Assembly: GCF_005281475.1 (NCBI RefSeq)
Contig: NZ_CP040106.1
Coordinates: 4,950,001 to 5,014,000, forward strand
From: Echinicola rosea
Lineage (GTDB): Bacteria; Bacteroidota; Bacteroidia; Cytophagales; Cyclobacteriaceae
Length of the DNA: 64,000 bases
Direction: 5' to 3'
The position numbers were made by a program, and so were the translations under genes. Below, in pieces: positions 44,998-54,102 of the stretch. A model generated the notes under the pieces. It searched no databases. It was not told the origin of the DNA and was given only the letters and a program-made list of their open reading frames with translations. The stretch's first letter is position 1. Every line of letters begins with the position of its first letter.

Positions 44998-45177
44998 CGA
45001 TATTGTTGTTTTAGGCCCTTATTTCAGAGGGAAATCCATTAACCAATAGTATAACAGCATCCAATACTATAAAATTCATGTATATACATGTAACATCAAC
45101 TTAATTGATTAAATTGGAGCTATTGGAAGCCTTTTATATGTTCATATTTAATCACCAAATCACAGTATCTGTTATCA

Positions 45178-45870
45178 ATGAAGCTAAAATCGCATTACCA
45201 ATCACTTTTTGACTCTTCTCGTCAACAATTAATCAATGGCAACTATGAAATTGATGAAAAAATAGATCATCCTTTTGATGACAGACGCGGCATCAGTTTA
45301 CTGGCCCGACCAGACCATCACTGCAAAACCAAGATTGCTGCCTTCCTGGACGAACTTCGGCCACTTGATCCTTCCCAATATTACTATCCTCAATCCGATC
45401 TACATATCACGATCATGTCCATCATTTCCTGCTACTCGGGATTTCAACTTGGGCAGATAAGCCCTGAAGAATATAAACAAATAATCCTGCATAGTCTCCG
45501 TGGTATTCCCCCAATCATGATCCAAATTGAAGGAGTCACGCTCAGTCCTGCAGGCATATTGCTACAGGGATATCCAGATGGAGAAGCCCTTCAGCACTTG
45601 CGGGACCGATTACGCCAAAACTTCAAGGACTCCTTCCTTCAGCAGAGCCTTGACAAGCGCTACACCATCCAAACAGCCCACAGTACCATCATGCGCTATC
45701 GGCATCCTTTAAAAAACCTGGACAAGTTCCTCCAAGTAATTAACCACAATAGACATACTGATTTTGGTACATTTACCATAAGCGAACTGGAGTTGGTGTT
45801 TAATGACTGGTACCAACGCCAAGAAAACGTACAGATACTACACCGACTCCCACTCCTCGCAGCACACTGA
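45178..45870 (+). CDS. 2H phosphoesterase (2'-5' RNA ligase-like) family protein
   Basis: This 230-aa protein has two HxT motifs, His76-Ile-Thr78 in SDLHITIMS and His168-Ser-Thr170 in TAHSTIMRY, about 90 residues apart as in 2H phosphoesterases. Such enzymes act on 2',3'-cyclic phosphates or 2'-5' bonds, and some use ADP-ribose or FAD-type substrates. It is cytoplasmic, stands alone and ends in a hairpin terminator. Confidence 0.8.
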   Translation: MKLKSHYQSLFDSSRQQLINGNYEIDEKIDHPFDDRRGISLLARPDHHCKTKIAAFLDELRPLDPSQYYYPQSDLHITIMSIISCYSGFQLGQISPEEYKQIILHSLRGIPPIMIQIEGVTLSPAGILLQGYPDGEALQHLRDRLRQNFKDSFLQQSLDKRYTIQTAHSTIMRYRHPLKNLDKFLQVINHNRHTDFGTFTISELELVFNDWYQRQENVQILHRLPLLAAH

Positions 45871-45888
45871 TCAACAACAACTTAACAC

Positions 45889-45912
45889 AAAATACCCCAA
45901 TTACGGTATTTT
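45889..45912 (+). terminator. Hairpin downstream of the 2H phosphoesterase gene
   Basis: AAAATACC (45889-45896) pairs with GGTATTTT (45905-45912) around an 8-nt loop. The stem ends in TTTT followed by ATCC, a weak but plausible terminator 18 bp after the stop. Confidence 0.5.
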
Positions 45913-46011
45913 ATCCAAGGTCAAAATATGGTAACTTGCCATCATCAATAAGTGAATAAAAAGAAACTACTACTCCTATTTTAGATTCGTTTTCATCAAA
46001 CTCACTTAGCC

Positions 46012-47040
46012 ATGCCCAATTTGCGAGCATTCAGTTTGGTTACGTTTAACCTCTATAATCTCAACCTCCCTGGGCATTCCATGTATCGGGACTATGATGG
46101 CTGGAGTGACGATCAGTATGAAAACAAGATTATCTGGACGTCCTACATGCTTCACCTGCTACAGCCGGACATTTTTGGCTTTCAGGAGCTATGGCATGAA
46201 GATGCTCTCAAAGATGCCTTTACCCGGGCAGGTCTTATGGATTCATATGATATTCTTTGTCCTTCGCACCATGATGGAAACAAGATTATCTGTGCAGGGG
46301 CTGTCAAAAAGGGCCTACTGGATGGAACCCCGGAATGGCTGGAAACCTTTCCGGAAAAATTCATCCTGGAAAGTGCCGGTGACGATCCCCAGACACCAGA
46401 TATTGCTATCCAAATAGCGAGCTTCTCCAGGCCCGTGCTCCATTTTAAGGTAAAACTTCGTGAAGACCGCGATGCGGTATCGGTATTTGTAGCACATTTT
46501 AAATCCAAGGCTCCTACAGCCATTTACCGGGAAGGCTGGTACAGGGATGATTACGACTACTATAAAAAGCATTCCGAGACCCTCGGCTATACTCTATCCA
46601 CTATCAGGAGATCTGCAGAAGCTGCTGCTCTACGCATGATCATCTTGGACAAGTTAAAACATACAGATTTGCCGGTAATTGTCATGGGTGACCTGAACAA
46701 TTCCCAACTCAGCGATACCTTGAACATCATGACCGGTCAGCCACGCTACCTGCAAGGACGCTCTTCCGGAGGTGGTGATGCGGACCTTTATACGGTGGCG
46801 ACATTACAGGAATACCGTAGTCTCAGGGATGTTTATTACACCCATATTTATCAAAATATCCGGGAATCCCTTGACCATATTTTGGTGTCACAGGAATTTT
46901 ATGACAATTCCCGGAAAAGAATCTGGGCATTTGATGGCATGGAAATCTATAACGATCATTTGGCAGATGAGGATCATAAAGCTTCAGGCACCACCGATCA
47001 CGGGATCGTAAAAGCCACTTTTAAGTTCGCTCCTGCTTAA
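46012..47040 (+). CDS. Endonuclease/exonuclease/phosphatase-family protein, cytoplasmic
   Basis: This 342-aa protein has no signal peptide. Motifs are LVTFNLYNLNLPGH (Asn), IFGFQELWHEDAL (Glu), VFVAHFKSKAP (His), VIVMGDLNNSQLSDTLN (Asp/Asn), ESLDHILVSQEF and GTTDHGIVKA (Asp-His). This is the full catalytic set of the EEP fold. It is only distantly like the secreted EEP enzyme at 40806. The substrate is not evident. Confidence 0.87.
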   Translation: MPNLRAFSLVTFNLYNLNLPGHSMYRDYDGWSDDQYENKIIWTSYMLHLLQPDIFGFQELWHEDALKDAFTRAGLMDSYDILCPSHHDGNKIICAGAVKKGLLDGTPEWLETFPEKFILESAGDDPQTPDIAIQIASFSRPVLHFKVKLREDRDAVSVFVAHFKSKAPTAIYREGWYRDDYDYYKKHSETLGYTLSTIRRSAEAAALRMIILDKLKHTDLPVIVMGDLNNSQLSDTLNIMTGQPRYLQGRSSGGGDADLYTVATLQEYRSLRDVYYTHIYQNIRESLDHILVSQEFYDNSRKRIWAFDGMEIYNDHLADEDHKASGTTDHGIVKATFKFAPA

Positions 47041-47115
47041 AAATGAGGAAAAACTCTTCCTACGAGCATTCTCCTTGCTATAAAAACCCCTCAAGTCTCT
47101 CATCTTATATACTAA

Positions 47116-47151
47116 AAAAGCCCTCCCAGAAATATATCCAGGAAGGCTTTT
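47116..47151. terminator. Bidirectional terminator between convergent genes
   Basis: AAAAGCCCTCC (47116-47126) pairs with GGAAGGCTTTT (47141-47151) with one mismatch. A and T runs on both sides let it serve the EEP gene (plus) and the SDR gene (minus). Confidence 0.75.
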
Positions 47152-47172
47152 CATCAGTTAATTTTCACATAA

Positions 47173-47961
47173 TTACTCTTCGCCATGCGGCTTGCCGATA
47201 GTGGCCAAGATACCACCATCCACATAAACGATTTGTCCATTGACGAAGTTACTGGCCTGACTGGCCAAGAAGACCATCGTGCCCTGAAGGTCCTCTGGAT
47301 CTCCCCATCTGCCGGCCGGTGTCCTGTTGATGATAAAATCATTGAACGGATGACCGTCCACACGGATCGGTGCAGTTTGCTCAGTGGCAAAATACCCTGG
47401 GCCGATGCCATTTACTTGGATATTGTATTTGGCCCATTCGGTGGCGAGGTTTCTGGTCAGCATTTTCAGCCCACCTTTGGCGGCAGCGTATCCAGATACT
47501 GTATTACGACCGAGCTCACTCATCATAGAGCAGATATTGATGATCTTGCCTCCACCTTTTTCTTTCATGCCTTTCGCTACACGCTTGGACATCAGGAAAG
47601 GAGAAACCAAGTCCATATTCACCACTTTGGCAAAGTCTGCCACTTCCATTTCTAGCGCAGGAGTACGCTGGATCATACCGGCATTGTTTACCAAAATATC
47701 GATGGTTCCGAATTTACTTTCTATTTCAGAAAGCTTCTCGTCCACTTCCTTTTCATTGGTTACATCGAACAGGTAACCATATGCTTCGATGCCGTCGGCT
47801 TTGTATTCTTCCAAAGCCTTGTCCATCTTGGCTGGGGTATGTCCATTTACGATCAGGGTAGCACCACTCTTGGCAAGAGCCTTGGCCATGGCCATCCCAA
47901 GGCCATGGGTGGCTCCTGTTACAAGGGCGACTTTTCCTGAAAGGTCAAATAATTCTTTCAT
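47173..47961 (-). CDS. SDR-family dehydrogenase (gluconate 5-dehydrogenase / KduD-like)
   Basis: This 262-aa classical short-chain dehydrogenase has the cofactor motif TGATHGLG (15-22), NNAG (92-95), catalytic Ser145, Tyr158 and Lys162 (GYAAAKGG) and the C-terminal VYVDGG. Best family guesses are gluconate 5-dehydrogenase or 2-deoxy-D-gluconate 3-dehydrogenase (KduD), which reduces 2,5-diketo-3-deoxygluconate using NADH. The neighbouring kduI makes the KduD role attractive. Sequence alone does not separate the two. Confidence 0.88.
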   Translation of the reverse strand: MKELFDLSGKVALVTGATHGLGMAMAKALAKSGATLIVNGHTPAKMDKALEEYKADGIEAYGYLFDVTNEKEVDEKLSEIESKFGTIDILVNNAGMIQRTPALEMEVADFAKVVNMDLVSPFLMSKRVAKGMKEKGGGKIINICSMMSELGRNTVSGYAAAKGGLKMLTRNLATEWAKYNIQVNGIGPGYFATEQTAPIRVDGHPFNDFIINRTPAGRWGDPEDLQGTMVFLASQASNFVNGQIVYVDGGILATIGKPHGEE

Positions 47962-48156
47962 GTTTGGTTTTTGGTTAATTAGTTATTCGGTTTGGGTGCT
48001 GTATGTTTGTATGTCCACAGTTTGATACATATTGTCCCACCTCTGTCTATGACAACGAAATGGGGAGCCAGGAGAATCCTGCTCCACATGGATTGTGGCG
48101 TCATTGGAACAAACTTGTCAAGCCTCAACAAAAGAGCTATTGCACACAGCCCTTCT

Positions 48157-48996
48157 TTACTTCATATCGGTAACAGCTACTTTGTCCATGTCGCCATAAT
48201 CCAAGTTTTCTCCAGCCATTCCCCAGATAAAGGTATAATTGGATGTACCTGAACCTGCATGGATGGACCATGCTGGAGACAATACCGCTTCATGGTTTTT
48301 CATCCAGATGTGGCGTGTCTCGTGAGGCTGTCCCATATAGTGACAAACCGCCGCTGATTCGTCCAGATCAAAATAGAAATAGGCTTCCATTCGTCTGTCG
48401 TGCGTGTGGGCCGGCATGGTGTTCCAAACACTTCCTGGCTTGAGCTGGGTCATCCCCATCTGCAGCTGGCAGGATTTCACGACACTATTCACGATCAGCT
48501 TGTTGATCACTCTGTGATTGGACTCTTCCATAGAACCAAGCTCCACTTTTTCAGCATCTTCCAATCCTACTTTTTTGGTCGGGTAAGAGGTGTGCGCTGG
48601 TGCTGAATTAAAGTACAAAAATGCTTGTCCTTCTGTGGATGGATTAAAAATCACTTCTTTCACACCACGTCCTACATAAAGGGCTTCACGGGTGTTCACT
48701 TTATGATCGGTACCATCTACGGTAATCAGGGTCGGTGCCCCCACGTTGATCACACCTAGTTCGCGACGTTCCAAAAAATAGTCAGCTTTTAGCTGATCTA
48801 CAGTTTCCAGTTCCAAAGATTTGTTTACTGGAGCAATCCCGCCAACAATATAGCGGTCAAACATAGAATAAACGCCTGTGATCTTATCGTCCTGAAAGAT
48901 GTTTTCGATCAAAAAATGATCCCTTAACTTTTGGGTGTCATAGCCTTTGACATCATCAGGATGTGCTCCGTATCTGGTTACGATGTTCGTATGCAT
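48157..48996 (-). CDS. kduI: 5-dehydro-4-deoxy-D-glucuronate isomerase
   Basis: The 279-aa length equals the usual KduI size. The bicupin zinc enzyme shows VWNTMPAHTHDRRMEAYFYF with metal-binding His-x-His and Glu, SWSIHAGSGTSNYTFIWGMAGEN near the C-terminus, and GAPTLITVDGT in the first cupin. It converts 4-deoxy-L-threo-5-hexosulose uronate, from unsaturated uronic acids released by pectin lyases and similar enzymes, to 3-deoxy-D-glycero-2,5-hexodiulosonate. KduD is the next enzyme and is probably encoded 195 bp downstream. Confidence 0.95.
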   Translation of the reverse strand: MHTNIVTRYGAHPDDVKGYDTQKLRDHFLIENIFQDDKITGVYSMFDRYIVGGIAPVNKSLELETVDQLKADYFLERRELGVINVGAPTLITVDGTDHKVNTREALYVGRGVKEVIFNPSTEGQAFLYFNSAPAHTSYPTKKVGLEDAEKVELGSMEESNHRVINKLIVNSVVKSCQLQMGMTQLKPGSVWNTMPAHTHDRRMEAYFYFDLDESAAVCHYMGQPHETRHIWMKNHEAVLSPAWSIHAGSGTSNYTFIWGMAGENLDYGDMDKVAVTDMK

Positions 48997-49052
48997 GTTA
49001 ATTGTCTATTTATATAATTAGAAAATAATTTTTTCATTTTAAAACGATCTGT

Positions 49053-49064
49053 GCAATCGATTAC
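49053..49064. promoter_or_regulatory. Possible LacI-type operator upstream of kduI
   Basis: GCAATCGATTAC has the perfect palindromic core AATCGATT with the central CG typical of LacI-family operators. It is about 57 bp upstream of the kduI start. No regulator gene is adjacent, so this is tentative. Confidence 0.3.
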
Positions 49065-49512
49065 CCAATTGCCCATTCCTCCTCTTTTCATTTTCCTATA
49101 CCAACTTTCAGTATAACCCTAAAAAGGATAGAGAAACCAGCAATATTGCAATTTATACGCCGTATAGTGCCCTTCTAGCATCTCTGGAAAACAAAACTAA
49201 CATATTTCACGAGAAATGAAACCCACACAGTATGGTGAGCAGGTGCCCTTTTCCCGAAATTAATGCCGTTTGATTTGACAATCTTGGTAGCACTACCATG
49301 AATATGCTTTAAAATCAACCGCTACGTTTTAGAAGAGATTGCTTCACTCCATTACGCTCCGTTCGCAAGAACGTTATCGACACGTTACTGGATGTACTTC
49401 CCTGATTAGTGTTGACCGGATTAATATTAGTTTTCATTATCAATTATTGCAATCACTAGTCATTTACTAAAATCCTATTGTGTTTCTCTTGGCTCCAAAT
49501 AACCCCACCTAA

Positions 49513-49534
49513 CCTCCCCGCCGTGGCGGGGAGG
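49513..49534. repeat. GC-rich perfect hairpin
   Basis: CCTCCCCGCC (49513-49522) is directly followed by its complement GGCGGGGAGG (49525-49534) with only two bases between. It stands out in an AT-rich gap downstream of DUF4861 and looks like a REP-type palindrome. Confidence 0.6.
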
Positions 49535-49592
49535 AATGTCTCACCCTTGGCTCTTTGTTCTTGGCTCTTTCCTCTCTTTTATATACTATCCA

Positions 49593-50822
49593 TCACTTTA
49601 TACTGACTTCCAGTGGTTTTTCCAGTCCTTTGGCAAATTGCTCCAAATAAGCATCCCATTCTGCGGCATTGGCAAATTGCCCGCTCTTCTTCCAGCCGAA
49701 TCCAGCGTAATACGTAACCTTTCCTCCTGTAGGCTTTGCCATGACCAGTAACTGACTGCCGTCCCGGTAGTCCACACGATGATCCTTTGACTCGAGCACT
49801 CTGGCAGGATCGATGACAATGCCTAGGCCAAGCTCACTCTTGTCCATGGGCTCCCAGTAACGGTATATTCCTGCCTCATCGTTAATCGCCACTTCTCCTT
49901 CCTTATTGTGCAGCGTAATGCCGATGGTAACATTGGGAACGGCCGTCTCACTTTCCACAGTAGATTCAAAATGGCTCAAGTTACTGCCCAAATCCAAACT
50001 AATCCGTTTGGTCTCGGACACCATCTTACCGTTCGCCTCCCAAGGCGCATAGGTCAGTTCAAACATCGTCCTGATCGGCCCAACAGCGATGCGCTCGTAG
50101 CTCACAAAATTCCGGGAAGTATAAAGAGAATCATTTTCCCAAATACCAATTCCGCCTATTCCGCGACTGGAACCTACATGATATGGGTCATAGCCTTCTC
50201 CGGTATCAACATGGTAAGCACCTTTTTTCTCATCATTTTCCTTATACCATTTATCGATGATGGGATAGTCCACCCTTTTTAGCCAGCAGTCCATACCGCT
50301 GGAAAGGGTACCGTCAGGGAGATTTTGCTCTATCCTTCGCTGGGCATCGGGACCATACGTACGGAAAGCCACACGGTCATTTTCCCATGTATAATCATCC
50401 GTACGCTCTGGGACAAAGCGGGAAAAGGTCTGCTGTTCGGAAGTAGGCTGCTGCTCTCCCTCCTTTAATGGCCGAACAGTATAGCTTGCGCTTTCACCAG
50501 CACCCAAATCAACTTGAAACAACCATTGGTCCATGGTCTTGTCTCCGTCCAGATCCACCCACTGGTTCAGCAGGAGTCCGCCTTGGGCATCCGTAACCAC
50601 GAGTTTTTTCGTCCCATATTCCTCTATTAACGGTTGTAAATCTGCAGCATTTATTTCCACAGTACTTGAAGTTTTGGCCACTTCAGCTGGGTTTTTCACT
50701 TCGATAGTTAACGAATCGGATGGGGTTTGGCAGCTGGCCAGCATCAAGGTCATTCCGCCGAATGCCACCGCTCCTTTTTTGACCAAATTACACTTGGACA
50801 TAAGGTTAATGGTATTTTTCAT
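49593..50822 (-). CDS. DUF4861 family lipoprotein, uronate/pectin-associated
   Basis: This 409-aa protein has a lipoprotein-type N-terminus (FGGMTLMLASCQTPSD, Cys about 31). The DUF4861 family is recognisable by NDRVAFRTYGPDAQ, GYDPYHVGSSRGIGGIGIWEND, VGPIRTMFELTYAPW and YYAGFGWKKSGQF. These proteins are beta-rich and occur next to KduI, polysaccharide lyases and unsaturated glucuronyl hydrolases. Enzymatic activity is not established to my knowledge. Linkage to the KduI/SDR genes supports a role with uronic acid oligomers at the envelope. Confidence 0.82.
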   Translation of the reverse strand: MKNTINLMSKCNLVKKGAVAFGGMTLMLASCQTPSDSLTIEVKNPAEVAKTSSTVEINAADLQPLIEEYGTKKLVVTDAQGGLLLNQWVDLDGDKTMDQWLFQVDLGAGESASYTVRPLKEGEQQPTSEQQTFSRFVPERTDDYTWENDRVAFRTYGPDAQRRIEQNLPDGTLSSGMDCWLKRVDYPIIDKWYKENDEKKGAYHVDTGEGYDPYHVGSSRGIGGIGIWENDSLYTSRNFVSYERIAVGPIRTMFELTYAPWEANGKMVSETKRISLDLGSNLSHFESTVESETAVPNVTIGITLHNKEGEVAINDEAGIYRYWEPMDKSELGLGIVIDPARVLESKDHRVDYRDGSQLLVMAKPTGGKVTYYAGFGWKKSGQFANAAEWDAYLEQFAKGLEKPLEVSIK

Positions 50823-50965
50823 GAAGATGAATAAGTCTTTATAATCCCAAAAAAACAGTTTATTCTACTAATGTAACGATGCCACGGTGGCATCTGCAAG
50901 CGAAGGCTAAAATATATGCTCCATTAGCAAAAATTAATGATTTCTCCCCTATTTCTCCCAATAAA

Positions 50966-50996
50966 ATTGGCGGCACACGGTAGTGGCGCCGCCAAT
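50966..50996 (-). terminator. Terminator of the DoxD/DsrE operon
   Basis: ATTGGCGGC (50966-50974) pairs with GCCGCCAAT (50988-50996) across a 13-nt loop. On the minus strand it is followed by TTTATTGGG. It is 25 bp after the DoxD-like stop. Confidence 0.65.
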
Positions 50997-51020
50997 GGAG
51001 CTGAATAGGGTATCTGCCTC

Positions 51021-52034
51021 CTACTTTTTGACTTGGTATTCCCAGCTGGCTCCGCTGATGTCTGTTATTTTTAAGGTATAGGTACCGTCTGCTAGATTTT
51101 TTAATTCAGGAGCCATCAAATTTATAGTTGCCTTGGCTCCCAGTGGCACCACTAAGCTATGCTTACCCGGTTTTACTTTTGCGACATAATGATTCGCTAT
51201 AGATGCTGGATCCATAGCAGCCAAGGCTTCATTGGAAAGCCCAAAAACCTCATTTCCAGCACTATCTTCTACTTCCATGCCTATGATCCAGGCACCGTAA
51301 ACATCCACACCTTCCGTCCTGAAGACATCAAAAGCCAGCCCTTTGTCAGTTAGTTCTCCTGCAGAAATTTCCAATTTCGGCTTCACGGATTTATTGTGCA
51401 ACGGCCCCCAAAGTCCTCCATGAAACACCTGATTGGTCATCAAGGTGATCGCCAAAATGAAGAGTGAACCTCCAAGGACCAACTTGGGGTAGATGGATGC
51501 CTTCACGGGCAATTCTCCAGAAGCTAACCAAGGAAACCATTTTTTCTTAGCGATAGCAAAATTTTGTTGTCGGAGATAATGGTCCACGGAATACTTCCCG
51601 CTGCCCGTCAAAAAGAGGACAAAACCGGTCGCTATTCCCAACACACCAATCTGCCATTCATCCAGACACGTAGTTCCGATCCATCCTGACCCCAACAAAA
51701 TCCCCATGGCCAGACCAAAAACACCCACGCTCATCACCCGGGTAAAGGCTCCCAACATGATCATCAAGCCCACGATGCCTTCTACCACCGTAAAGATCAC
51801 CATGGCCCACCAGAGCAAATCGGGGTTCTCTACCAAGTACTGTATAATGGGCTTGATACCAAGGGCATGGGGCAAGAAATGGTTGAATTTCTCACCGATA
51901 TAGCCACTGATTTCGGGATCGAGCTTATCGGTCAAGATCGTCCGTCTGTAAAGGGCCGAAAAGTAAGTCCAGCCCACCACTAACCGCAAGGAAAGTGTCA
52001 TTAGGCCTACATCATTTTTTATCTTCATGTTCAT
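51021..52034 (-). CDS. DoxD/DoxA-like (thiosulfate:quinone oxidoreductase small/large subunit type) membrane protein
   Basis: This 337-aa protein has an N-terminal DoxX/DoxD region with about four membrane helices (residues 10-150, for example LLWWAMVIFTVVEGIVGLMIMLGAF and MSVGVFGLAMGILLGSG). A further helix (LVLGGSLFILAITLMT, about 190) and an exported C-terminal DoxA-like domain (about 215-337) follow. In Acidianus, DoxD and DoxA together oxidise thiosulfate with quinone; here they appear fused. A DsrE-like gene 6 bp upstream supports a sulfur link. Actual thiosulfate oxidation is inferred. Confidence 0.82.
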   Translation of the reverse strand: MNMKIKNDVGLMTLSLRLVVGWTYFSALYRRTILTDKLDPEISGYIGEKFNHFLPHALGIKPIIQYLVENPDLLWWAMVIFTVVEGIVGLMIMLGAFTRVMSVGVFGLAMGILLGSGWIGTTCLDEWQIGVLGIATGFVLFLTGSGKYSVDHYLRQQNFAIAKKKWFPWLASGELPVKASIYPKLVLGGSLFILAITLMTNQVFHGGLWGPLHNKSVKPKLEISAGELTDKGLAFDVFRTEGVDVYGAWIIGMEVEDSAGNEVFGLSNEALAAMDPASIANHYVAKVKPGKHSLVVPLGAKATINLMAPELKNLADGTYTLKITDISGASWEYQVKK

Positions 52035-52040
52035 TGTTTC

Positions 52041-52460
52041 TTAAAGTGTTATGGAATAATATCCTTCTTTTTGTAGTTGCAATCCGTAGAGGATGCCGTT
52101 TTCGGTGACACTGATTCCAGGTGGTAATTCATCGGGATTCACGTCAAACTTCTGCAATGAAAAACCACAGGCCAATAAGGTCACCCGTTGTTCTTTGGCT
52201 GTTTTGAGCAATGGCTCCATGAGCGCTTTATCCAAGAGGTCTTTTACAGTATTCCCGCAAATAACCACTTGGAATTCACCAAATCTGTCTCCGTCCTCCT
52301 TCGCCAACGCCTCTGCAGCCAACAGAATCGGCTTAAGCTGTGCTACATTTCTGGTCAGTACATAATAGTTATACTTTTCCTTATTGCTATGAATTTGTGC
52401 ACTTGCCTGGCCAGCCAGCAGTAGGGAGACCATGGCAAGCAATGCTATTTTAAGTTTCAT
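52041..52460 (-). CDS. Exported DsrE-like protein
   Basis: From the ATG at 52458-52460 the protein is 139 aa with a signal peptide (MKLKIALLAMVSLLLAGQASA). An in-frame upstream ATG adds 14 residues that would spoil it. The DsrE-like fold is indicated by YNYYVLTRNVAQLKPILLAAEALAKE, FQVVICGNTVKDLL and RVTLLACGFSLQKF with two conserved Cys. DsrE proteins carry or transfer sulfur. The gene is coupled to the DoxD-like gene (6-bp gap), suggesting a periplasmic sulfur pathway. Confidence 0.82.
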   Translation of the reverse strand: MKLKIALLAMVSLLLAGQASAQIHSNKEKYNYYVLTRNVAQLKPILLAAEALAKEDGDRFGEFQVVICGNTVKDLLDKALMEPLLKTAKEQRVTLLACGFSLQKFDVNPDELPPGISVTENGILYGLQLQKEGYYSITL

Positions 52461-52657
52461 TTTTTTATGGAGTTGTTTACAACCCTCGGCGCTTGACGCC
52501 AAAAGACTGTTTATCGAAAATTAATATCGCTAAAGCATACGATGGGTAAAAAAGCAAGCAGAGGTAGTGTGCTATTTTACAAAACTTACTAACCTAATTC
52601 ACCTTCAGTTTAGCCTAAAGCACTTGTAAGGAAAGTGCTAATGCAAAAAAAGAATAC

Positions 52658-53044
52658 CTACAGATAGATCTTAAAGTTCTGATACAAAATATAATAAGGA
52701 ACCGTGACAGTGGTTCCCAGTTTATCATAAAAAAATATTGGCAGCAGATCCTGCTCATTCCATTCCAATTGGGTAAATGCAGCAATCAAGGCAAGTGCAG
52801 GGGCCAGTTCAGCTGTAAAATCCACCACTGCGTGAGCCGCCTTGGTATTGTCAATGGCATAACAGGAATCCGTGGCATGGACAGCCTTGCTCTTATTGAG
52901 CACTTGAGTCTGCGTGGCTCCCAAAGCCTCTTGAAGGGAGTTTCTGACGGAGCAAGGAGAGCACAGCAAAAGCACCGTTAGCACCAATACGGCTATTGGA
53001 TGCCACTTTTGAACCTTGCGCTTATTTCCCGATCTTTTTACCAT
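52658..53044 (-). CDS. Small membrane-associated protein of unknown function
   Basis: This 128-aa protein has a basic N-terminus and one hydrophobic segment (WHPIAVLVLTVLLLCSPC), perhaps a signal anchor or lipid-modified signal. It is followed by SVRNSLQEALG and a soluble region with Cys in HATDSCYAID. The CSPCSVRNSLQ stretch looks conserved among Bacteroidota but I cannot name the family. It is about 155 bp upstream of the DsrE/DoxD operon on the same strand. Confidence 0.55.
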   Translation of the reverse strand: MVKRSGNKRKVQKWHPIAVLVLTVLLLCSPCSVRNSLQEALGATQTQVLNKSKAVHATDSCYAIDNTKAAHAVVDFTAELAPALALIAAFTQLEWNEQDLLPIFFYDKLGTTVTVPYYILYQNFKIYL

Positions 53045-53149
53045 TTGTATTTACCAAACGACACTGGATAAAAAAAGTTTATTCCATTTCTCATTCTTAA
53101 ACCCTTTCTATTCAGGGCAAACGCTTTTAGTGTTTTGAAAGGACACAAT

Positions 53150-53500
53150 TTTCGTGTAGGCATAGCTATCATCCGTGCCGCTGGCACTCCTTCGGGAGGT
53201 TGAGGAGACCTTAAGCTCCTGCGGATGAATCCGCAGGTTACTAAATTTTTCGTGCCGCTGGGACTTTGCCCCGATTTGTACATTGGAAACCGCAGTAGCC
53301 TATCTTGCCGAATGGTGGGATAGGCTGAAAGAATGATGAGTTTATTTGGATCGTACAAGCCGACGCGGCTATCTTTAGCTCCGCATTTGAAATGCGAACT
53401 GCTGAGAAAGGCATTTGTAATGCCTCCTTGCAGTAAAGCCCCCAGAAATATGGCTTGGTCCCTGACTATTCTGCCTCATCCGCCTTTGGCGGAGGCTCAG
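53150..53500. repeat. Cluster of REP-like hairpins
   Basis: Short perfect palindromes occur in series: CCTGCGGAT-GA-ATCCGCAGG (around 53220), GGCATTT/AATGCC (around 53410) and CCGCC-TTT-GGCGG (around 53483), with the phrase CGTGCCGCTGG twice (around 53175 and 53252). No coding region is supported. Confidence 0.6.
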
Positions 53501-53505
53501 TTGCT

Positions 53506-54100
53506 AACGCATATTCAGGATTCAATGCCATTTAGTTAAGGGTACTCCCTCCTTTTCATGTACCTAAGAGGTCTTTTTTTGATTGACTTTGGCTGGGGAA
53601 ACCTGGTCACCTTGGTGGATTTTATCCTTTTCCTTTTTTCCATTGATGAAAAAAGAAAGAAAAAAATCTAGGCCGGTGGTATGCCTTTTAAAATGGAACA
53701 TGGATTTACCCTGCGACGGGGATCTGTCACCCATTTTAATTTCCACCCGATGGCTACGGCCTAAAAGCGAGTGGGTCTCGCTGTTTCACGACGCGAGCCA
53801 ACTCCCTTTCTTAACGGCCTCCACCACCGGCTGGAAAACAGGCATACCAAGGGCCGTCATAAGGAAGCGATACCTTTTTGGGACTTATTAACTGAATCCG
53901 CCTTGCAGGTATTGGGCGTTAAGAAATTAAAAGCGGGTAGGCAAGAAGGCAGGCTTGTTTGACGAAATGCTGGCCAAAAAAAATGTTGGCAGCTAAAAAG
54001 GAGGAGTTTGCCTGCATGAGGGAAGGTTTTAATTTTAGATCAATAGATGCACAGCGGCGGGGTTTTTTGGTTACTTTTTTGACCTGAGGTAAAAAAATAA
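53506..54100 (+). repeat. Long repeat element, copy 2 (unoccupied intron site)
   Basis: This matches copy 1 (4480-5905, opposite strand) including the blocks GGTGGATTTTATCC, CACGACGCGAGCCAACTC, GGCATACCAAGGGCCGTCA and GCGGGGTTTTTTGG. At 54071-54086 it reads TTACTTTTTTGACCTG without interruption, where copy 1 carries the group II intron after the third T. The segment GTTACTTTTTTGACCT (54070-54085) can fold back on AGGTAAAAAAATAAC (54088-54102), as in copy 1. No coding function is evident; frames differ from copy 1 by indels. Confidence 0.75.
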
Positions 54101-54102
54101 CA

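Larger units (their letters stand above)
48997..49592. other. 596-bp gap between DUF4861 and kduI, with palindromes
   Basis: I find no gene. Contents are a possible operator for kduI (49053-49064), a segment starting AATGCCGTTTGATTTGAC (about 49262) resembling the ends of the long repeat element, a GC-rich hairpin (49513-49534) and degenerate CTTGGCTCTTT tandem copies near 49550. Confidence 0.55.

Noticed and set aside
46315..46572. Minus-strand frame inside the EEP gene at 46012
   Set aside because: It is a shadow of the EEP coding strand, whose catalytic motifs are complete.
53564..53962. Reading frames of 60-102 codons within repeat copy 2
   Set aside because: Same reason as copy 1: they are by-products of a non-coding repeat.
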